Positions 31,401 to 35,032 of a DNA stretch of 64,000 nt are shown one piece after another. How positions within the stretch are numbered: position 1 is the stretch's first letter; each line of letters opens with the position of its first letter. Under the pieces are notes generated by a model. The model saw only the letters and a program-made list of their open reading frames with translations. It did not search any database and was not told where the DNA came from. Made by a program: the position numbers and the translations under genes. Source of the stretch: Euleptes europaea (lineage: Eukaryota > Chordata > Lepidosauria > Squamata > Sphaerodactylidae); assembly GCF_029931775.1 (NCBI RefSeq), contig NC_079322.1:79359326-79423325 (forward strand), given 5' to 3'.

Positions 31401-32663
31401 ATCCTGCCTGTGTTTCACAACACCTAATATTTTTGGCATGCTCCTCTGATCCTGGAGATAATAGGACTTCATAGGACCTAATGACACATTATGTTTCCCA
31501 TGTGTCTTCATTGGGTCCCATTGATCAGATGTGTGTTTGGAGGGCCATGCTCAGAACTCAGTTCACAGGGGCTGATGCAGACTGGGGCTGTGGGAAGAGG
31601 GGCTTAAGCCTTGCTCTGCCTTTCCCCCTATACTATTTCCAGACCTGAAACAGCCCCTATGGGAGGTTACTATTTTGCCATATTGGGGAAACCACATGTG
31701 CTGGCAAATAGCCCCGCTGGGGCTGTTTCAGGTCAATAAAATACTCTGGGGGTCAAAGTGTATGCCTTCTTTCCCCATACACTTTGGTCCTGATCTAAAT
31801 TGGCTTCAGTGCACCTGAGAATGGAGTGGAAAACATAAGAACATAAGAAGAGCCCTGCTGGATCAGACCTGTGAGGGTCCATCCATCCAGTCAGGTATCC
31901 TGTCTCACACAGTGGCCAACCAATTCCTCTGGAGGTCCAGCAACAGGGGCACAGAGGCAGAGGCCTTTCTTCCCCTACTAAGAACCTCAGAAGAGCCCTG
32001 CTGGATCAGACCAGGGAGGGTCCATCTAGTCCAGCATCCCATCTCACAGGGTGCCCCAACCAGTTCCTCTGGAGATCCAGCAAAAGGGGAGAGAGGTTGA
32101 CTGCCTCTGAATGTGGAGGTTCCCTTTAGCCACCATGGCTAGTAGCCACTGTTCAGCCTCTCCTCAATGAATGTCTAATTCCCTTTTAAAGCTGTCTATG
32201 CCTTGGCCATCAGTACACCCTCTGGCAGAGAATTCCACATTTTAATCACTTGCTATGTAAAGAAGTATTTCCTTTGGTCCATCCTGAATCTACTGCCCAT
32301 CAGCTTCATTGGATGCCCTTGAGTTCTAGCATTTTGGGACAGGGAGAACAAGTTTTGAGCTCTGAAATTTCAGTGCACCTCTGATCACCAGGAGCTGGAG
32401 AGGACATGAGAAAACTGTAATGTGGGCTGAGGGCCCCAGCTGAATTGTTGCTATGTGACGTACTCAAAGCTGCAGTGAAGAAAGGAGGGGTGATCTGTGA
32501 GCCCCAAGCGGTGCTCAGTGGCTGGGAAGTCAGGGCAGAATGAAGAATAGAGAGGGCATCCTTACCCACTGGCCAGTGCCAGCGTCTCCCAGAGAGAGAT
32601 CCACACCAAGATGCCCAGCAGCTCCTTGGGACCAGACCCTCCGGGATGTGCGGCTCTCCCCAT
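1..32663 (-). CDS. SSPO: SCO-spondin, N-terminal part (28 coding exons, 3' end outside window)
   Basis: SCO-spondin is a giant secreted glycoprotein of the subcommissural organ and floor plate that polymerises into Reissner's fibre in cerebrospinal fluid. Coding exons, in transcript order: 32566-32663, 30534-30749, 29624-29706, 28670-28843, 27798-28045, 27343-27445, 26582-26740, 25125-25207, 24053-24181, 23790-23937, 22832-23072, 21931-22069, 21408-21534, 20315-20487, 18558-18779, 17545-17710, 16288-16540, 13208-13388, 10317-10411, 8113-8369, 7123-7257, 6018-6220, 4684-4811, 3928-4037, 3218-3367, 2104-2197, 1325-1725, 1-229. Frame stays open through every junction (4,745 nt, about 1,581 residues). 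Predicted order: signal peptide 1-33, EMI about 33-133, VWD1-C8-TIL about 205-561, VWD2-C8-TIL about 575-920, TIL-like 921-1013, VWD3-C8-TIL about 1020-1372, then five LDLR-A modules to the window edge. VWD cores read [16 protein letters not shown] and GLCGNFDR. The order matches vertebrate SSPO as I remember it. The thrombospondin repeats, C-terminal TILs and cystine knot must lie left of base 1. Confidence 0.95.
385..562. mobile_element. hAT-type MITE fragment (GGGGACCCCT family)
   Basis: The right end reads GTTGGGGACCCCTA. The interior shares the 'GGTGCTGGTGGGCACC' and 'CACCTGGCCCCACCC' blocks with the copy at 49.4 kb. The left end is not clear. Confidence 0.55.
1325..1725 (-). CDS. SSPO: SSPO coding exon 27, LDLR-A modules 1-3
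   Basis: After [17 protein letters not shown] come three LDL-receptor class A repeats with acidic calcium-binding ends: [31 protein letters not shown] and [17 protein letters not shown]. The sixth cysteine of module 3 is in the next exon. The only phase-compatible donor is GCA-G/GCGAGT, a non-canonical GC donor at 1324-1323. Phase 2 in, 1 out. Confidence 0.92.
2104..2197 (-). CDS. SSPO: SSPO coding exon 26, end of TIL 3
   Basis: Encodes [20 protein letters not shown] and [11 protein letters not shown] (human GGACLEPASCPCEW). Phase 1 in, 2 out. Confidence 0.92.
2226..2440 (-). mobile_element. CR1 LINE 3' fragment
   Basis: CACAGAATCACTGGAAGGGG and CCATCTAGTCCAACCCCCTG is the reverse complement of the CR1 3' end, followed by its upstream UTR text. 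Confidence 0.75.
2643..2861 (+). mobile_element. hAT-type MITE family A (TAGGGTTGCC), nested copy
   Basis: Ends TAGGATTGCTAAC and AGCAGCCTTA. 8-bp flanks ATTATATC (2635-2642) and ATTATACC (2862-2869) differ at one base. It is inserted into an older copy of the same family (2545-2634 plus 2870-2935), whose text resumes after the insertion. Confidence 0.85.
2986..3182 (+). mobile_element. hAT-type MITE family A copy
   Basis: Full copy TAGGGTTGCC...GGCAGCCCTA with 8-bp flanks TTGCAATC (2978-2985) and TTGCAAGC (3183-3190). The family core reads GATCTCCAGCCGAGAGAGAT. It ends 35 bases from the SSPO exon 25 donor. Confidence 0.88.
3218..3367 (-). CDS. SSPO: SSPO coding exon 25, TIL domain 3
   Basis: Encodes [20 protein letters not shown] and [15 protein letters not shown]. 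The frame requires the acceptor CCACTCAG/CCATGC rather than the AG seven bases further on. Phase 1 at both ends. Confidence 0.92.
3712..3921 (+). mobile_element. hAT-type MITE family A copy abutting SSPO exon 24 donor
   Basis: Ends CAGTGTTGCC and GGCAACCCA. The element stops six bases from SSPO exon 24, so the exon's donor lies inside its right target duplication (ACTCACGG against CCTCACAG on the left, 6 of 8 matching). Confidence 0.75.
3928..4037 (-). CDS. SSPO: SSPO coding exon 24, end of C8-3
   Basis: Encodes [20 protein letters not shown] and [17 protein letters not shown]. The donor GTGAGTT at 3927-3921 runs directly into the end of a hAT-type MITE (3712-3921), so only about six intronic bases separate exon and element. 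Phase 2 in, 1 out. Confidence 0.93.
4329..4625 (+). mobile_element. tRNA-derived SINE with TCTTCTTC tail
   Basis: AGCGTGGTGTAGTGCTTAAG (A box) and GGGTTCGATTCCCTGCTCC (B box), body with CACCTGCCTCACAGGGTGTC and a tail ending AACTCTTCTTCTTC. Confidence 0.75.
4684..4811 (-). CDS. SSPO: SSPO coding exon 23, start of C8-3
   Basis: Encodes [36 protein letters not shown] and CVFDACG. Human has RCGALLQPLF...YEWCLYDACG. Phase 0 in, 2 out. Confidence 0.93.
5453..5545 (+). mobile_element. LINE-related fragment (CACTTCCGAC type)
   Basis: CATCCAGTCACTTCCGACTA and ATGGCGACCCTATGAATTCA, a short motif common beside RTE/BovB repeats in squamates. The family assignment is tentative. Confidence 0.4.
6018..6220 (-). 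CDS. SSPO: SSPO coding exon 22, VWD3 core and end
   Basis: Encodes [40 protein letters not shown] and [15 protein letters not shown], with a GLCGNFD core. Phase 1 in, 0 out. Confidence 0.95.
6402..6600 (+). mobile_element. 5S-rRNA-derived SINE
   Basis: The head copies 5S rRNA: CCCGATCTCGTC, GGGAAGCTAAGCAGGGTTGG and TTGGATGGGAGACCACC, including the internal pol III control boxes. The tail has GGCAAACCACCTCTGC and GGTTGCCATAAATTGG. It is not a 5S gene, since its 5' part has diverged and the 3' end of 5S is replaced. Confidence 0.85.
6735..6830 (+). mobile_element. Second palindromic retro-insertion family, fragment
   Basis: Only the one-arm text GAAAGCTTCTACCCTGG...TTTAAGGTGCTAATAGACTC and CTACAGACTAACGTAGCC is present. 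Confidence 0.5.
7123..7257 (-). CDS. SSPO: SSPO coding exon 21, VWD3 middle
   Basis: Encodes [40 protein letters not shown] and DG. Human SSPO has the near-identical [16 protein letters not shown]. Acceptor ATAATAG; phase 1 at both ends. Confidence 0.95.
7312..7522 (-). mobile_element. tRNA-Ala-derived SINE
   Basis: On the minus strand GGCTCACTGGTCGAGCATTT and AGGTTCGATCCCCGGCATCT, then CTGGAGAGCCGCGGCC and AAGGCAGCTTCATGGG. The head resembles tRNA-Ala with A and B boxes. Confidence 0.75.
7545..8066 (-). mobile_element. tRNA-Ala-derived SINE split by a palindromic insertion
   Basis: SINE parts at 7545-7598 and 7908-8066 are contiguous in the family; the 295-bp palindrome lies between. Confidence 0.78.
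7599..7893. mobile_element. Palindromic Penelope-like insertion in a SINE
   Basis: Left arm reads CGAAGGCTTTCACGGTCAGA...TCCTGACGTTTCGCC; the right half is its reverse complement ending CCTACAAGAACC. Perfect 14-bp duplication AGAGTCAGTATTGT (7585-7598 and 7894-7907). The host SINE continues on both sides. Assignment to Penelope-like elements rests on my recollection of the terminal sequence. Confidence 0.7.
8113..8369 (-). CDS. SSPO: SSPO coding exon 20, start of VWD3
   Basis: Encodes [40 protein letters not shown] and [20 protein letters not shown], the opening of VWD3. Phase 2 in, 1 out. Confidence 0.95.
8596..9460. mobile_element. hAT-type non-autonomous DNA transposon, 865 bp
   Basis: Terminal inverted repeats CAGGGGTCTCAAAACT and AGTTTGCCGACCCCTG, flanked by a perfect 8-bp target duplication AACTAGGG (8588-8595 and 9461-9468). 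No transposase is encoded. The middle (8930-9190) is a series of direct and inverted CCTGGCCTCC-type repeats; the right third is AT-rich. Confidence 0.88.
9711..9741 (+). repeat. (GA)n microsatellite
   Basis: About 15 GA units after a looser GAGAGA-rich stretch; lies in an SSPO intron. Confidence 0.9.
9801..9996 (+). mobile_element. hAT-type MITE family A copy
   Basis: TATGGTTGCCAGCC...CTGGCAACCCTA with the usual GATCTCCAGACTACAGAGAT core. Target duplication not recognisable. Confidence 0.75.
10317..10411 (-). CDS. SSPO: SSPO coding exon 19, end of TIL-like segment
   Basis: Encodes [20 protein letters not shown] and [12 protein letters not shown], with an N-glycosylation site (NIT). Phase 0 in, 2 out. 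The exon lies between two MITE copies. Confidence 0.92.
10462..10826 (+). mobile_element. hAT-type MITE family A copy with CR1 insertion
   Basis: TAGGGTTGCC...GGCAACCCTC with perfect 8-bp target duplication CCCTCCCT (10454-10461 and 10827-10834). A CR1 fragment (about 10613-10770) is inserted in its right half. Confidence 0.88.
10613..10770 (-). mobile_element. CR1 LINE 3' fragment inside a MITE
   Basis: ATAGAATCAGAGTTGGAAGG and GTCATCTAGTCCAACC, then ATGATGGCCAAGATGTCC; inserted between GCCCTC and CTCAG of the MITE. Confidence 0.78.
11040..11300 (+). mobile_element. CR1-like LINE 3' fragment
   Basis: CCAAAGGGGTTAGACAGATT...GGATGCTGGACTAGATGGAC and CTGATCCAGCAGGGCTGCTC, a CR1-type 3' end. 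The solo LTR starts 13 bases later. Confidence 0.65.
11313..13112. mobile_element. Fossil solo LTR of an endogenous retrovirus (about 1.8 kb)
   Basis: AT-rich block starting TGTAGCAG and ending CGCGACA, flanked by identical 4-base duplications ATTT (11309-11312 and 13113-13116). An AATAAA lies about 200 bases from the right end. TG...CA ends and a 4-bp duplication fit a class I (gammaretrovirus-like) solo LTR left by recombination. No internal region is present. It lies in the intron between SSPO coding exons 18 and 19. Age cannot be judged without its partner LTR. The family is unnamed by me, and the 1.8-kb length is unusual. Confidence 0.6.
13208..13388 (-). CDS. SSPO: SSPO coding exon 18, VWC-like/TIL-like segment
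   Basis: Encodes [40 protein letters not shown] and [11 protein letters not shown]. Human has the same CPRELVYAPGACLLTC...[11 protein letters not shown] series. Phase 2 in, 0 out. The intron that follows holds the fossil solo LTR. Confidence 0.94.
13459..13672. mobile_element. Second palindromic retro-insertion family
   Basis: Inverted arms around GGAGCACCTTAGAGACC and GGTCTCTAAGGTGCCCC, then the family end CTGAAGACCAACATGGCTAC. Ends not exactly fixed. Confidence 0.6.
14228..14436 (+). mobile_element. hAT-type MITE family A copy
   Basis: TAGGGTTGCCAGTC...GGCCACCCTC, with the interior GATCTCCTGGCAACAGAGAT and the CCCCTCTCCAAACCCCGCCC block shared by the family. Confidence 0.75.
15405..15480 (+). 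mobile_element. LINE-type 3' end with AT-rich tail
   Basis: GCCACCCTAAACCCAGCAGG then GGCGGTGTATAACTGTAATA and an (AAATA)n tail, like L2-type 3' ends. The upstream 14,640-15,400 has no clear identity. Confidence 0.5.
15855..16230 (-). mobile_element. L2-like LINE 3' end, reversed
   Basis: The minus-strand end reads CCTTGGGGACCCTAAGCTGG and AAGCAGCACAAAAAGG with an AAATAAAT tail; upstream text GGGCCCTTTGGGGCTAGACC. It lies just beyond SSPO exon 17. Confidence 0.55.
16288..16540 (-). CDS. SSPO: SSPO coding exon 17, TIL domain 2
   Basis: Encodes [40 protein letters not shown] and [20 protein letters not shown], a full TIL module followed by the start of a VWC-like linker. Donor GTATGC; phase 1 in, 2 out. 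Confidence 0.94.
16564..16685 (-). mobile_element. L2-like LINE 3' end, reversed
   Basis: Minus strand CTGCCCTGAGCCTGGCTTAC and GGCGAGATACAAATAAAATT, a typical 3' tip. Confidence 0.55.
17000..17288. mobile_element. hAT-type MITE (family with GGGGACCCCTG ends)
   Basis: Ends AAGGCATCCCCAAC and CTGGGGACCCCTG, with 8-bp flanks GGTTAGAG and GGTTAGTG differing at one base. It lies in an SSPO intron. Related fragments are at about 385-562 and 49,352-49,544. Confidence 0.75.
17545..17710 (-). CDS. SSPO: SSPO coding exon 16, end of C8-2
   Basis: Encodes [40 protein letters not shown] and [11 protein letters not shown]. Acceptor CCCACAG, donor GTGAGT; phase 0 in, 1 out. Confidence 0.94.
17795..17937. 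mobile_element. Second palindromic retro-insertion family
   Basis: Contains GGAGACCAACGGGC and its imperfect complement GTCTCGTTGGGTCTC, then GGTGCTACTGGGCTCGAATC and ACTGCAGACCAACAAGGCT. Lies in the intron 5' of SSPO coding exon 16. Confidence 0.55.
18558..18779 (-). CDS. SSPO: SSPO coding exon 15, end of VWD2 and start of C8-2
   Basis: Encodes [20 protein letters not shown] and [16 protein letters not shown], then the start of C8-2 ending [18 protein letters not shown]. Phase 0 at both ends. Confidence 0.95.
19412..19450 (+). repeat. (TG)n microsatellite
   Basis: About 19 uninterrupted TG units followed by CGTGCGTCG, in an SSPO intron. Confidence 0.9.
19512..20050 (+). mobile_element. hAT-type MITE family A copy split by a LINE end
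   Basis: CAGGGCTGCCAATC...GGCAACCCTA; the family sequence stops near 19588 and resumes at about 19895, with a LINE 3' end between. Confidence 0.75.
19590..19894 (+). mobile_element. LINE 3' end inserted in MITE
   Basis: Non-MITE sequence ending in AATAAAGGTATTGTATTGTA, i.e. a short (TATTG)n tail as on 3' ends of non-LTR retrotransposons. The LINE clade is not resolved. Confidence 0.55.
20315..20487 (-). CDS. SSPO: SSPO coding exon 14, VWD2 middle
   Basis: Encodes [40 protein letters not shown] and [17 protein letters not shown]. The VLVNG and HRASSxFLLL patterns match human SSPO. Phase 1 in, 0 out. Confidence 0.93.
20761..20973 (+). mobile_element. hAT-type MITE family A copy
   Basis: TAGGGTTGCCAACC...TTGGCAACCCTA with all interior blocks of the subfamily carrying GGTGGGGACTGGAGAT. 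Confidence 0.8.
21076..21300 (+). mobile_element. tRNA-Ala-derived SINE
   Basis: GGGCTGTGGCTCAGAGGCAG (A box) and GGTTCAATCCCTGGCATCTC (B box and tRNA acceptor-like end), tail to GCAGCTTCATGTGTTCATG. Confidence 0.8.
21408..21534 (-). CDS. SSPO: SSPO coding exon 13, VWD2 middle
   Basis: Encodes [20 protein letters not shown] and [20 protein letters not shown]. Human SSPO has DYVKGQLLIL at the same place. Phase 0 in, 1 out. Confidence 0.9.
21931..22069 (-). CDS. SSPO: SSPO coding exon 12, start of VWD2
   Basis: Encodes [20 protein letters not shown] and [20 protein letters not shown], ending CHYFLVQ, the opening of VWD2. Phase 2 in, 0 out. Confidence 0.94.
22514..22718 (-). mobile_element. 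hAT-type MITE family A copy, reversed
   Basis: Reverse-oriented full-length copy (TAGGGTTGCCAGGT...GAGGTTGGCAACCA) in the intron between SSPO coding exons 11 and 12. Confidence 0.78.
22832..23072 (-). CDS. SSPO: SSPO coding exon 11, TIL domain 1
   Basis: Encodes [15 protein letters not shown], then [20 protein letters not shown] and [20 protein letters not shown], a complete trypsin-inhibitor-like cysteine-rich module. Phase 1 in, 2 out with the last Cys codon split over the intron. Confidence 0.94.
23350..23600 (-). mobile_element. tRNA-derived SINE (GTTGGACTAGG type), reversed
   Basis: The minus strand has GTGTGGCCTAGTAGGTAGAA and TGGGAGACCTGAATCGATTC; the 3' part is on the left (TTTACATTTATTTC). 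Lies in an SSPO intron. Confidence 0.65.
23790..23937 (-). CDS. SSPO: SSPO coding exon 10, end of C8-1
   Basis: Encodes [20 protein letters not shown] and [19 protein letters not shown], then NWRQPGFC, a clear C8 signature (human ATFASY...RWRKPGFC). Phase 0 in, 1 out. Confidence 0.93.
24053..24181 (-). CDS. SSPO: SSPO coding exon 9, start of C8-1
   Basis: Encodes [20 protein letters not shown] and [18 protein letters not shown], the first half of a C8 domain. The frame fixes the acceptor as CCTTTAG/AGTTCC. Phase 0 at both ends. Confidence 0.9.
24370..24560 (-). mobile_element. tRNA-derived SINE fragment, reversed
   Basis: Body text TGTTGTGAGGATACCATGG and GGTTTGAATTCCCCTCTG on the minus strand; head missing. 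Confidence 0.5.
25125..25207 (-). CDS. SSPO: SSPO coding exon 8, end of VWD1
   Basis: Encodes [20 protein letters not shown] and WRVSDAAS, the conserved FGNSW end of VWD1. Acceptor CTCACAG, donor GTAGGT, phase 1 in and 0 out. Confidence 0.92.
25253..25634 (+). mobile_element. CR1 LINE 3' end
   Basis: CAGAAGGTCGGACCAGAACC, TTGAAATTAAATCAAAAGAG and GGTTGGACTTGATGACCCTG to CTATTATTCTATGATTCTA, a near-complete 3' UTR in the plus orientation. Confidence 0.82.
26165..26360 (-). mobile_element. 5S-rRNA-derived SINE, reversed
   Basis: The minus strand reads GAAGCTAAACAGGGTCAGTC and TTGGATGGGAGACCACCAAG with the same tail (GTCGCCATAAGTC). Lies in the SSPO intron between coding exons 7 and 8. Confidence 0.8.
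26582..26740 (-). CDS. SSPO: SSPO coding exon 7, VWD1 core with GLCGLYND
   Basis: Encodes [20 protein letters not shown] and [18 protein letters not shown], containing the calcium-binding/disulphide core of VWD1. Phase 1 in and out. The intron that follows holds a 5S-derived SINE and a CR1 3' end. Confidence 0.93.
27142..27300 (+). mobile_element. Two 5' MITE family A fragments
   Basis: A short start (TAGGGATGCCAACC at 27142) is interrupted by a second start (TAGGGTTGCCAACC at 27166) that is cut off near 27,297. Confidence 0.65.
27343..27445 (-). CDS. SSPO: SSPO coding exon 6, VWD1 middle
   Basis: Encodes [20 protein letters not shown] and [14 protein letters not shown], the VWD strand with an NVSVNG motif shared with human SSPO. 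Canonical AG and GT sites; phase 0 in, 1 out. Confidence 0.92.
27798..28045 (-). CDS. SSPO: SSPO coding exon 5, first half of VWD1
   Basis: The frame-compatible acceptor is CTCTTCAG/GTGACC at 28046. A second AG 30 bases downstream would break frame. The exon encodes a linker and then [20 protein letters not shown] and [20 protein letters not shown], the opening of a VWD domain. Phase 1 in, 0 out. Confidence 0.93.
28170..28585 (-). mobile_element. Reversed MITE family A copy split by a forward copy
   Basis: Outer copy reads TAAGGCTGCC (28170) to GGCAACCCTA (28585) in reverse. A forward copy (28256-28464, TAGGGTTGCC...GGCATCCCTA) is inserted with flanks TATATCAT and TATACCAC (6 of 8 identical). 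Confidence 0.78.
28670..28843 (-). CDS. SSPO: SSPO coding exon 4, cysteine-rich linker
   Basis: Encodes [18 protein letters not shown], then [20 protein letters not shown] and [10 protein letters not shown]. It aligns with the human HCFAMWQCQ...ECCARPWGQSW segment between EMI and the first VWD. It has two likely N-glycosylation sites (NFS, NSS). Phase 1 in and out. Confidence 0.93.
29624..29706 (-). CDS. SSPO: SSPO coding exon 3, end of EMI domain
   Basis: Encodes [21 protein letters not shown], closing the EMI domain with the typical WNRTVRxCCxGW signature and an N-glycosylation site (NRT). Acceptor CTGCAG, donor GTAAAG, phase 2 in and phase 1 out. Confidence 0.93.
29752..30160 (-). mobile_element. 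Reversed MITE family A copy split by a forward copy
   Basis: Inner forward copy 29911-30119 (GAGGGCTGCC...GGCAACCCTA) has a perfect 8-bp duplication AGGAGATC (29903-29910 and 30120-30127). The outer reversed copy occupies 29752-29902 and 30128-30160. Confidence 0.85.
30534..30749 (-). CDS. SSPO: SSPO coding exon 2, EMI domain
   Basis: Starts by completing Gly, then [15 protein letters not shown] and [15 protein letters not shown], ending ALCYIYK. This aligns with the human GRWCEW...PIYK EMI segment. Phase 2 at both ends; GTGAGT donor. EMI domains mediate multimer contacts in secreted matrix proteins. Confidence 0.93.
31075..32360 (-). mobile_element. Cluster of CR1-like LINE fragments
   Basis: At least four pieces (31075-31265, 31298-31480, 31825-31975, 31985-32360) share CCTGCTGGATCAGACC and AAGTCCAGCAGTCTGTTCAC or the related GGTCCATCTAGTCCAGCATC text. 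They fill the intron between SSPO coding exons 1 and 2. Confidence 0.7.
32566..32663 (-). CDS. SSPO: SSPO coding exon 1, start codon and signal peptide
   Basis: The ATG at 32663-32661 lies three bases after a TTGCAG acceptor. The 32 full codons give a charged lead and a hydrophobic stretch ([20 protein letters not shown]) typical of a cleaved signal peptide, ending near ALASG. The donor is GTAAGG after base 32566, phase 2. The N-terminal extension before the hydrophobic core ([13 protein letters not shown]) is longer than in human SSPO as I recall it. Confidence 0.9.
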
Positions 32664-32666
32664 CAC

Positions 32667-34947
32667 CTGCAAGAGATCACACTTGGACGGGTCAGTCTGG
32701 GGCTGAAAGCCTTGCAGGGTCAGAAGGATCCAGCTCCAAGGGGACCACGCTGGCCAAGGGGAGCCCCATGCCCAGACCACAGGGGGAAATGCGCTGCGGA
32801 GCAACAAGAAGAATGTTGCCCGGCCAAAGCAGAGGGGGCACGGTGGAGCAGAGAAGAGGGTGCCCGGGCACGATGGTCACAATACATGGGTGAATGTTCT
32901 GATCTGCAAGGTGCATCATCAGTTGGTTGAAACGGAAATGCATTTATGTTTCGCTACAAAGTTTAATTTCAAATATTCACTTGAACTTCCCTGAATATTT
33001 TATATCCGTTTTATATCAGATACCTGTTTTATCTCAAATTTGAAAACGCGGGCAAAACGCGCTGAAACGCAGGGGGAGAACGAGGCGACCTTTGATGGTC
33101 GGAAACGGCAGGCATAATCAAAACAAAGACCCGAAGTTGTCGGAGGGGTGACCGCAAGGGAAGCAGCCGTGCATAAAAGGCCTCAGTGACATTTTATTTC
33201 CATATTTGACAGCTAACAGCTTATGCGATTTTACATTTGGTTTTCGCCAAATTCAAAATACAATTTAAATCAATCAAGCTTTGAACTGTTAAGGGTACAA
33301 TTCCAAGTTCAAAATTCCATTTTCAAATTTCCCATTCAAAAGGTGAGTGGCGATACCAGTTATTTTGGAAAATTTGAAATTGCTGTGGAATCTCCTGCCT
33401 TCTCTAGGGGTACGGTCGTACACCCAAAGTTCAGCAGTCTTAGAGGAAATCCAGATATCTGGAAGGGCTTCAAACCATACAGAGTTAAAGGGGGGGCCTG
33501 CTTTAATCCAAAGGCTGGAGGAGACTGCTATACCCCCAGATTGACCACACCACTAATGAAAATAGTTCAATTTCTATAGTGCTCATGCATATGTACACTA
33601 TACAAGAGATGTAAAACTTCTGGAAATTTGTAAGAAATGTGGGAAATTTTATAGGGGGGAAGAAAAACAGAAATTTGGGGGGGGATTGAAATATATACAG
33701 TACTTACTTCCCTACCAAACCTAAACTTCTTTTACTGATTTAACAACGTAAAATGTGTACTTTATAACGTAGCATATAAAATTGTACTATTTGGCATATG
33801 TATGGAATTTTAAAGTATACATATCTTCATTTTCTGTAAGAAAAATTTCAAGTATACCCAATTCTGCTGTACCCTATACTTCCATAGCACATATATCTTT
33901 AATTTCTGGCAACCAAGAGTTAGCAAAAAGAAAAAAGAAAGAAAGAAAGTTGAAGGTAGAAAACAAATTCTGTAGTAAACAAAAGAAAGTGTATTATTTG
34001 GCTAGAAAATCTCATAATGTCACAAGAGGAAGGATTGCCAGCATGTTTGGATATTAGGCTATTTATAATACTGTTAACACTGAACTATTTAATATATTAT
34101 CATTAAGCATGTTATTTATATTTTTAAAACATTATTGTAAGTGTGGTATGGGCCTTAAAGGATAACCTGAGTTGCTTTTTTTTAGTGCTCCCCCAAATTT
34201 CCCAATTTTTCCTGTGGAAAGACTGAGAAAGTCCTTTGACTTTTTCAAGCTGTACATTTTGAAAGGGTGAAGTGCTTTCTAAACAAGGTTTTTCTTACTC
34301 AAAAAGAGAGACGATTTTGTAGGAGGTTTTGTTCAGCGTTCCCCCAAATGTGGGGAAGGCTTTGGTGGAAAAGGGGGGAGAGCGAATGGCTTTTCCCCGC
34401 TGATTTGGTTTTTCCCGCCATTTCACATGTGTAACATCTGCACTCTCGACACACAGGTGTGCTTTTCCTTCACCACCAAATTGTGTACCTGGCTCCCCCT
34501 TCCCCAGAGGAGCTCAGGGTAACAGAGAAGAAGAAGAGTTGGTTTTTATACCCGCTTTTCTCTACCTTTAAGGAGTCTCAAACCGGCTGACAATCACCTT
34601 CCCTTCCCCACAACAGGCACCCTGGGAGGCAGGTGGGGCTGAGAGAGAGTGACTAGCCCAAGGTCACCCAGCTGGCTTCACGTGCAGGAGCGAGGAAACG
34701 AACCCGGTTCTCCGGATTAGAGTCCACCGCTTTTAACCACTACGCCACGCAGCCAGCCCAGACCAAGCAGTTTCCCCGGGGAAGATCCGCGGCCCCCCGG
34801 CCCCGACTGGCCCCAACCTGCAAGAGAGTCTGCTGACGAAGAGCCTGCTTTGCCCCAGAGGGCTCCAGTCGCCACGTCATGAGGCAGGAGGCCAAGGGGG
34901 CCCCTCCAGCCGGGATCAGCTCTGACCCCCCAGAGCCCCCCGCTTAC
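32667..34947 (-). other. SSPO: SSPO intron 1
   Basis: 2.3 kb. The middle (32,930-34,330) is strongly AT-rich and free of any repeat I know. It contains repeated TTCAAATT/TTTCAAAT-type words at 32,960-33,340 and an open frame of 118 codons at 33,223-33,579 without recognisable similarity. The right part carries a reversed SINE. Confidence 0.5.
34530..34755 (-). mobile_element. tRNA-derived SINE with TCTTCTTC tail, reversed
   Basis: Minus strand GCGTGGCGTAGTGGTTAAAA and CCGGGTTCGTTTCC; its tail gives AAGAAGAAGAG on the plus strand. It lies 270 bases downstream of the SSPO start region, inside intron 1. Confidence 0.75.
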
Positions 34948-35001
34948 CTGCCGGGGCTCCCTTCCCTGCTCCGGGGCCAGGTGCCTGGAGCCAGGAGTGC
35001 A
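34948..35001 (-). other. SSPO: SSPO non-coding first exon (predicted)
   Basis: Predicted 5' UTR exon between the TATA-defined start (about 35,000) and a consensus GTAAGC donor whose first base is 34947. It contains no ATG. The next exon begins at 32666, three bases before the start codon, so this exon would supply nearly the whole leader. The right boundary is approximate. A further untranslated exon around 34,813-34,900 is possible but unsupported. Confidence 0.6.
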
Positions 35002-35025
35002 GCCAGCCGGCCCGGGAGGAGGCGC

Positions 35026-35032
35026 CTTTATA
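35026..35032 (-). promoter_or_regulatory. SSPO: TATA box of SSPO
   Basis: The minus strand reads TATAAAG in GC-rich context, about 30 bases before a short stretch that ends in a consensus CAG/GTAAGC donor at 34948. A strong TATA box suits a gene switched on in one cell type. The expected start of transcription is near 35,000; I infer this from spacing alone. Confidence 0.7.

Noticed and set aside
34813-34900. Extra SSPO exon with ATG (MTWRLEPSGAKQ)
   Set aside because: It has no convincing donor after it, and the signal-peptide exon at 32566-32663 already has a well-placed start directly after an acceptor.
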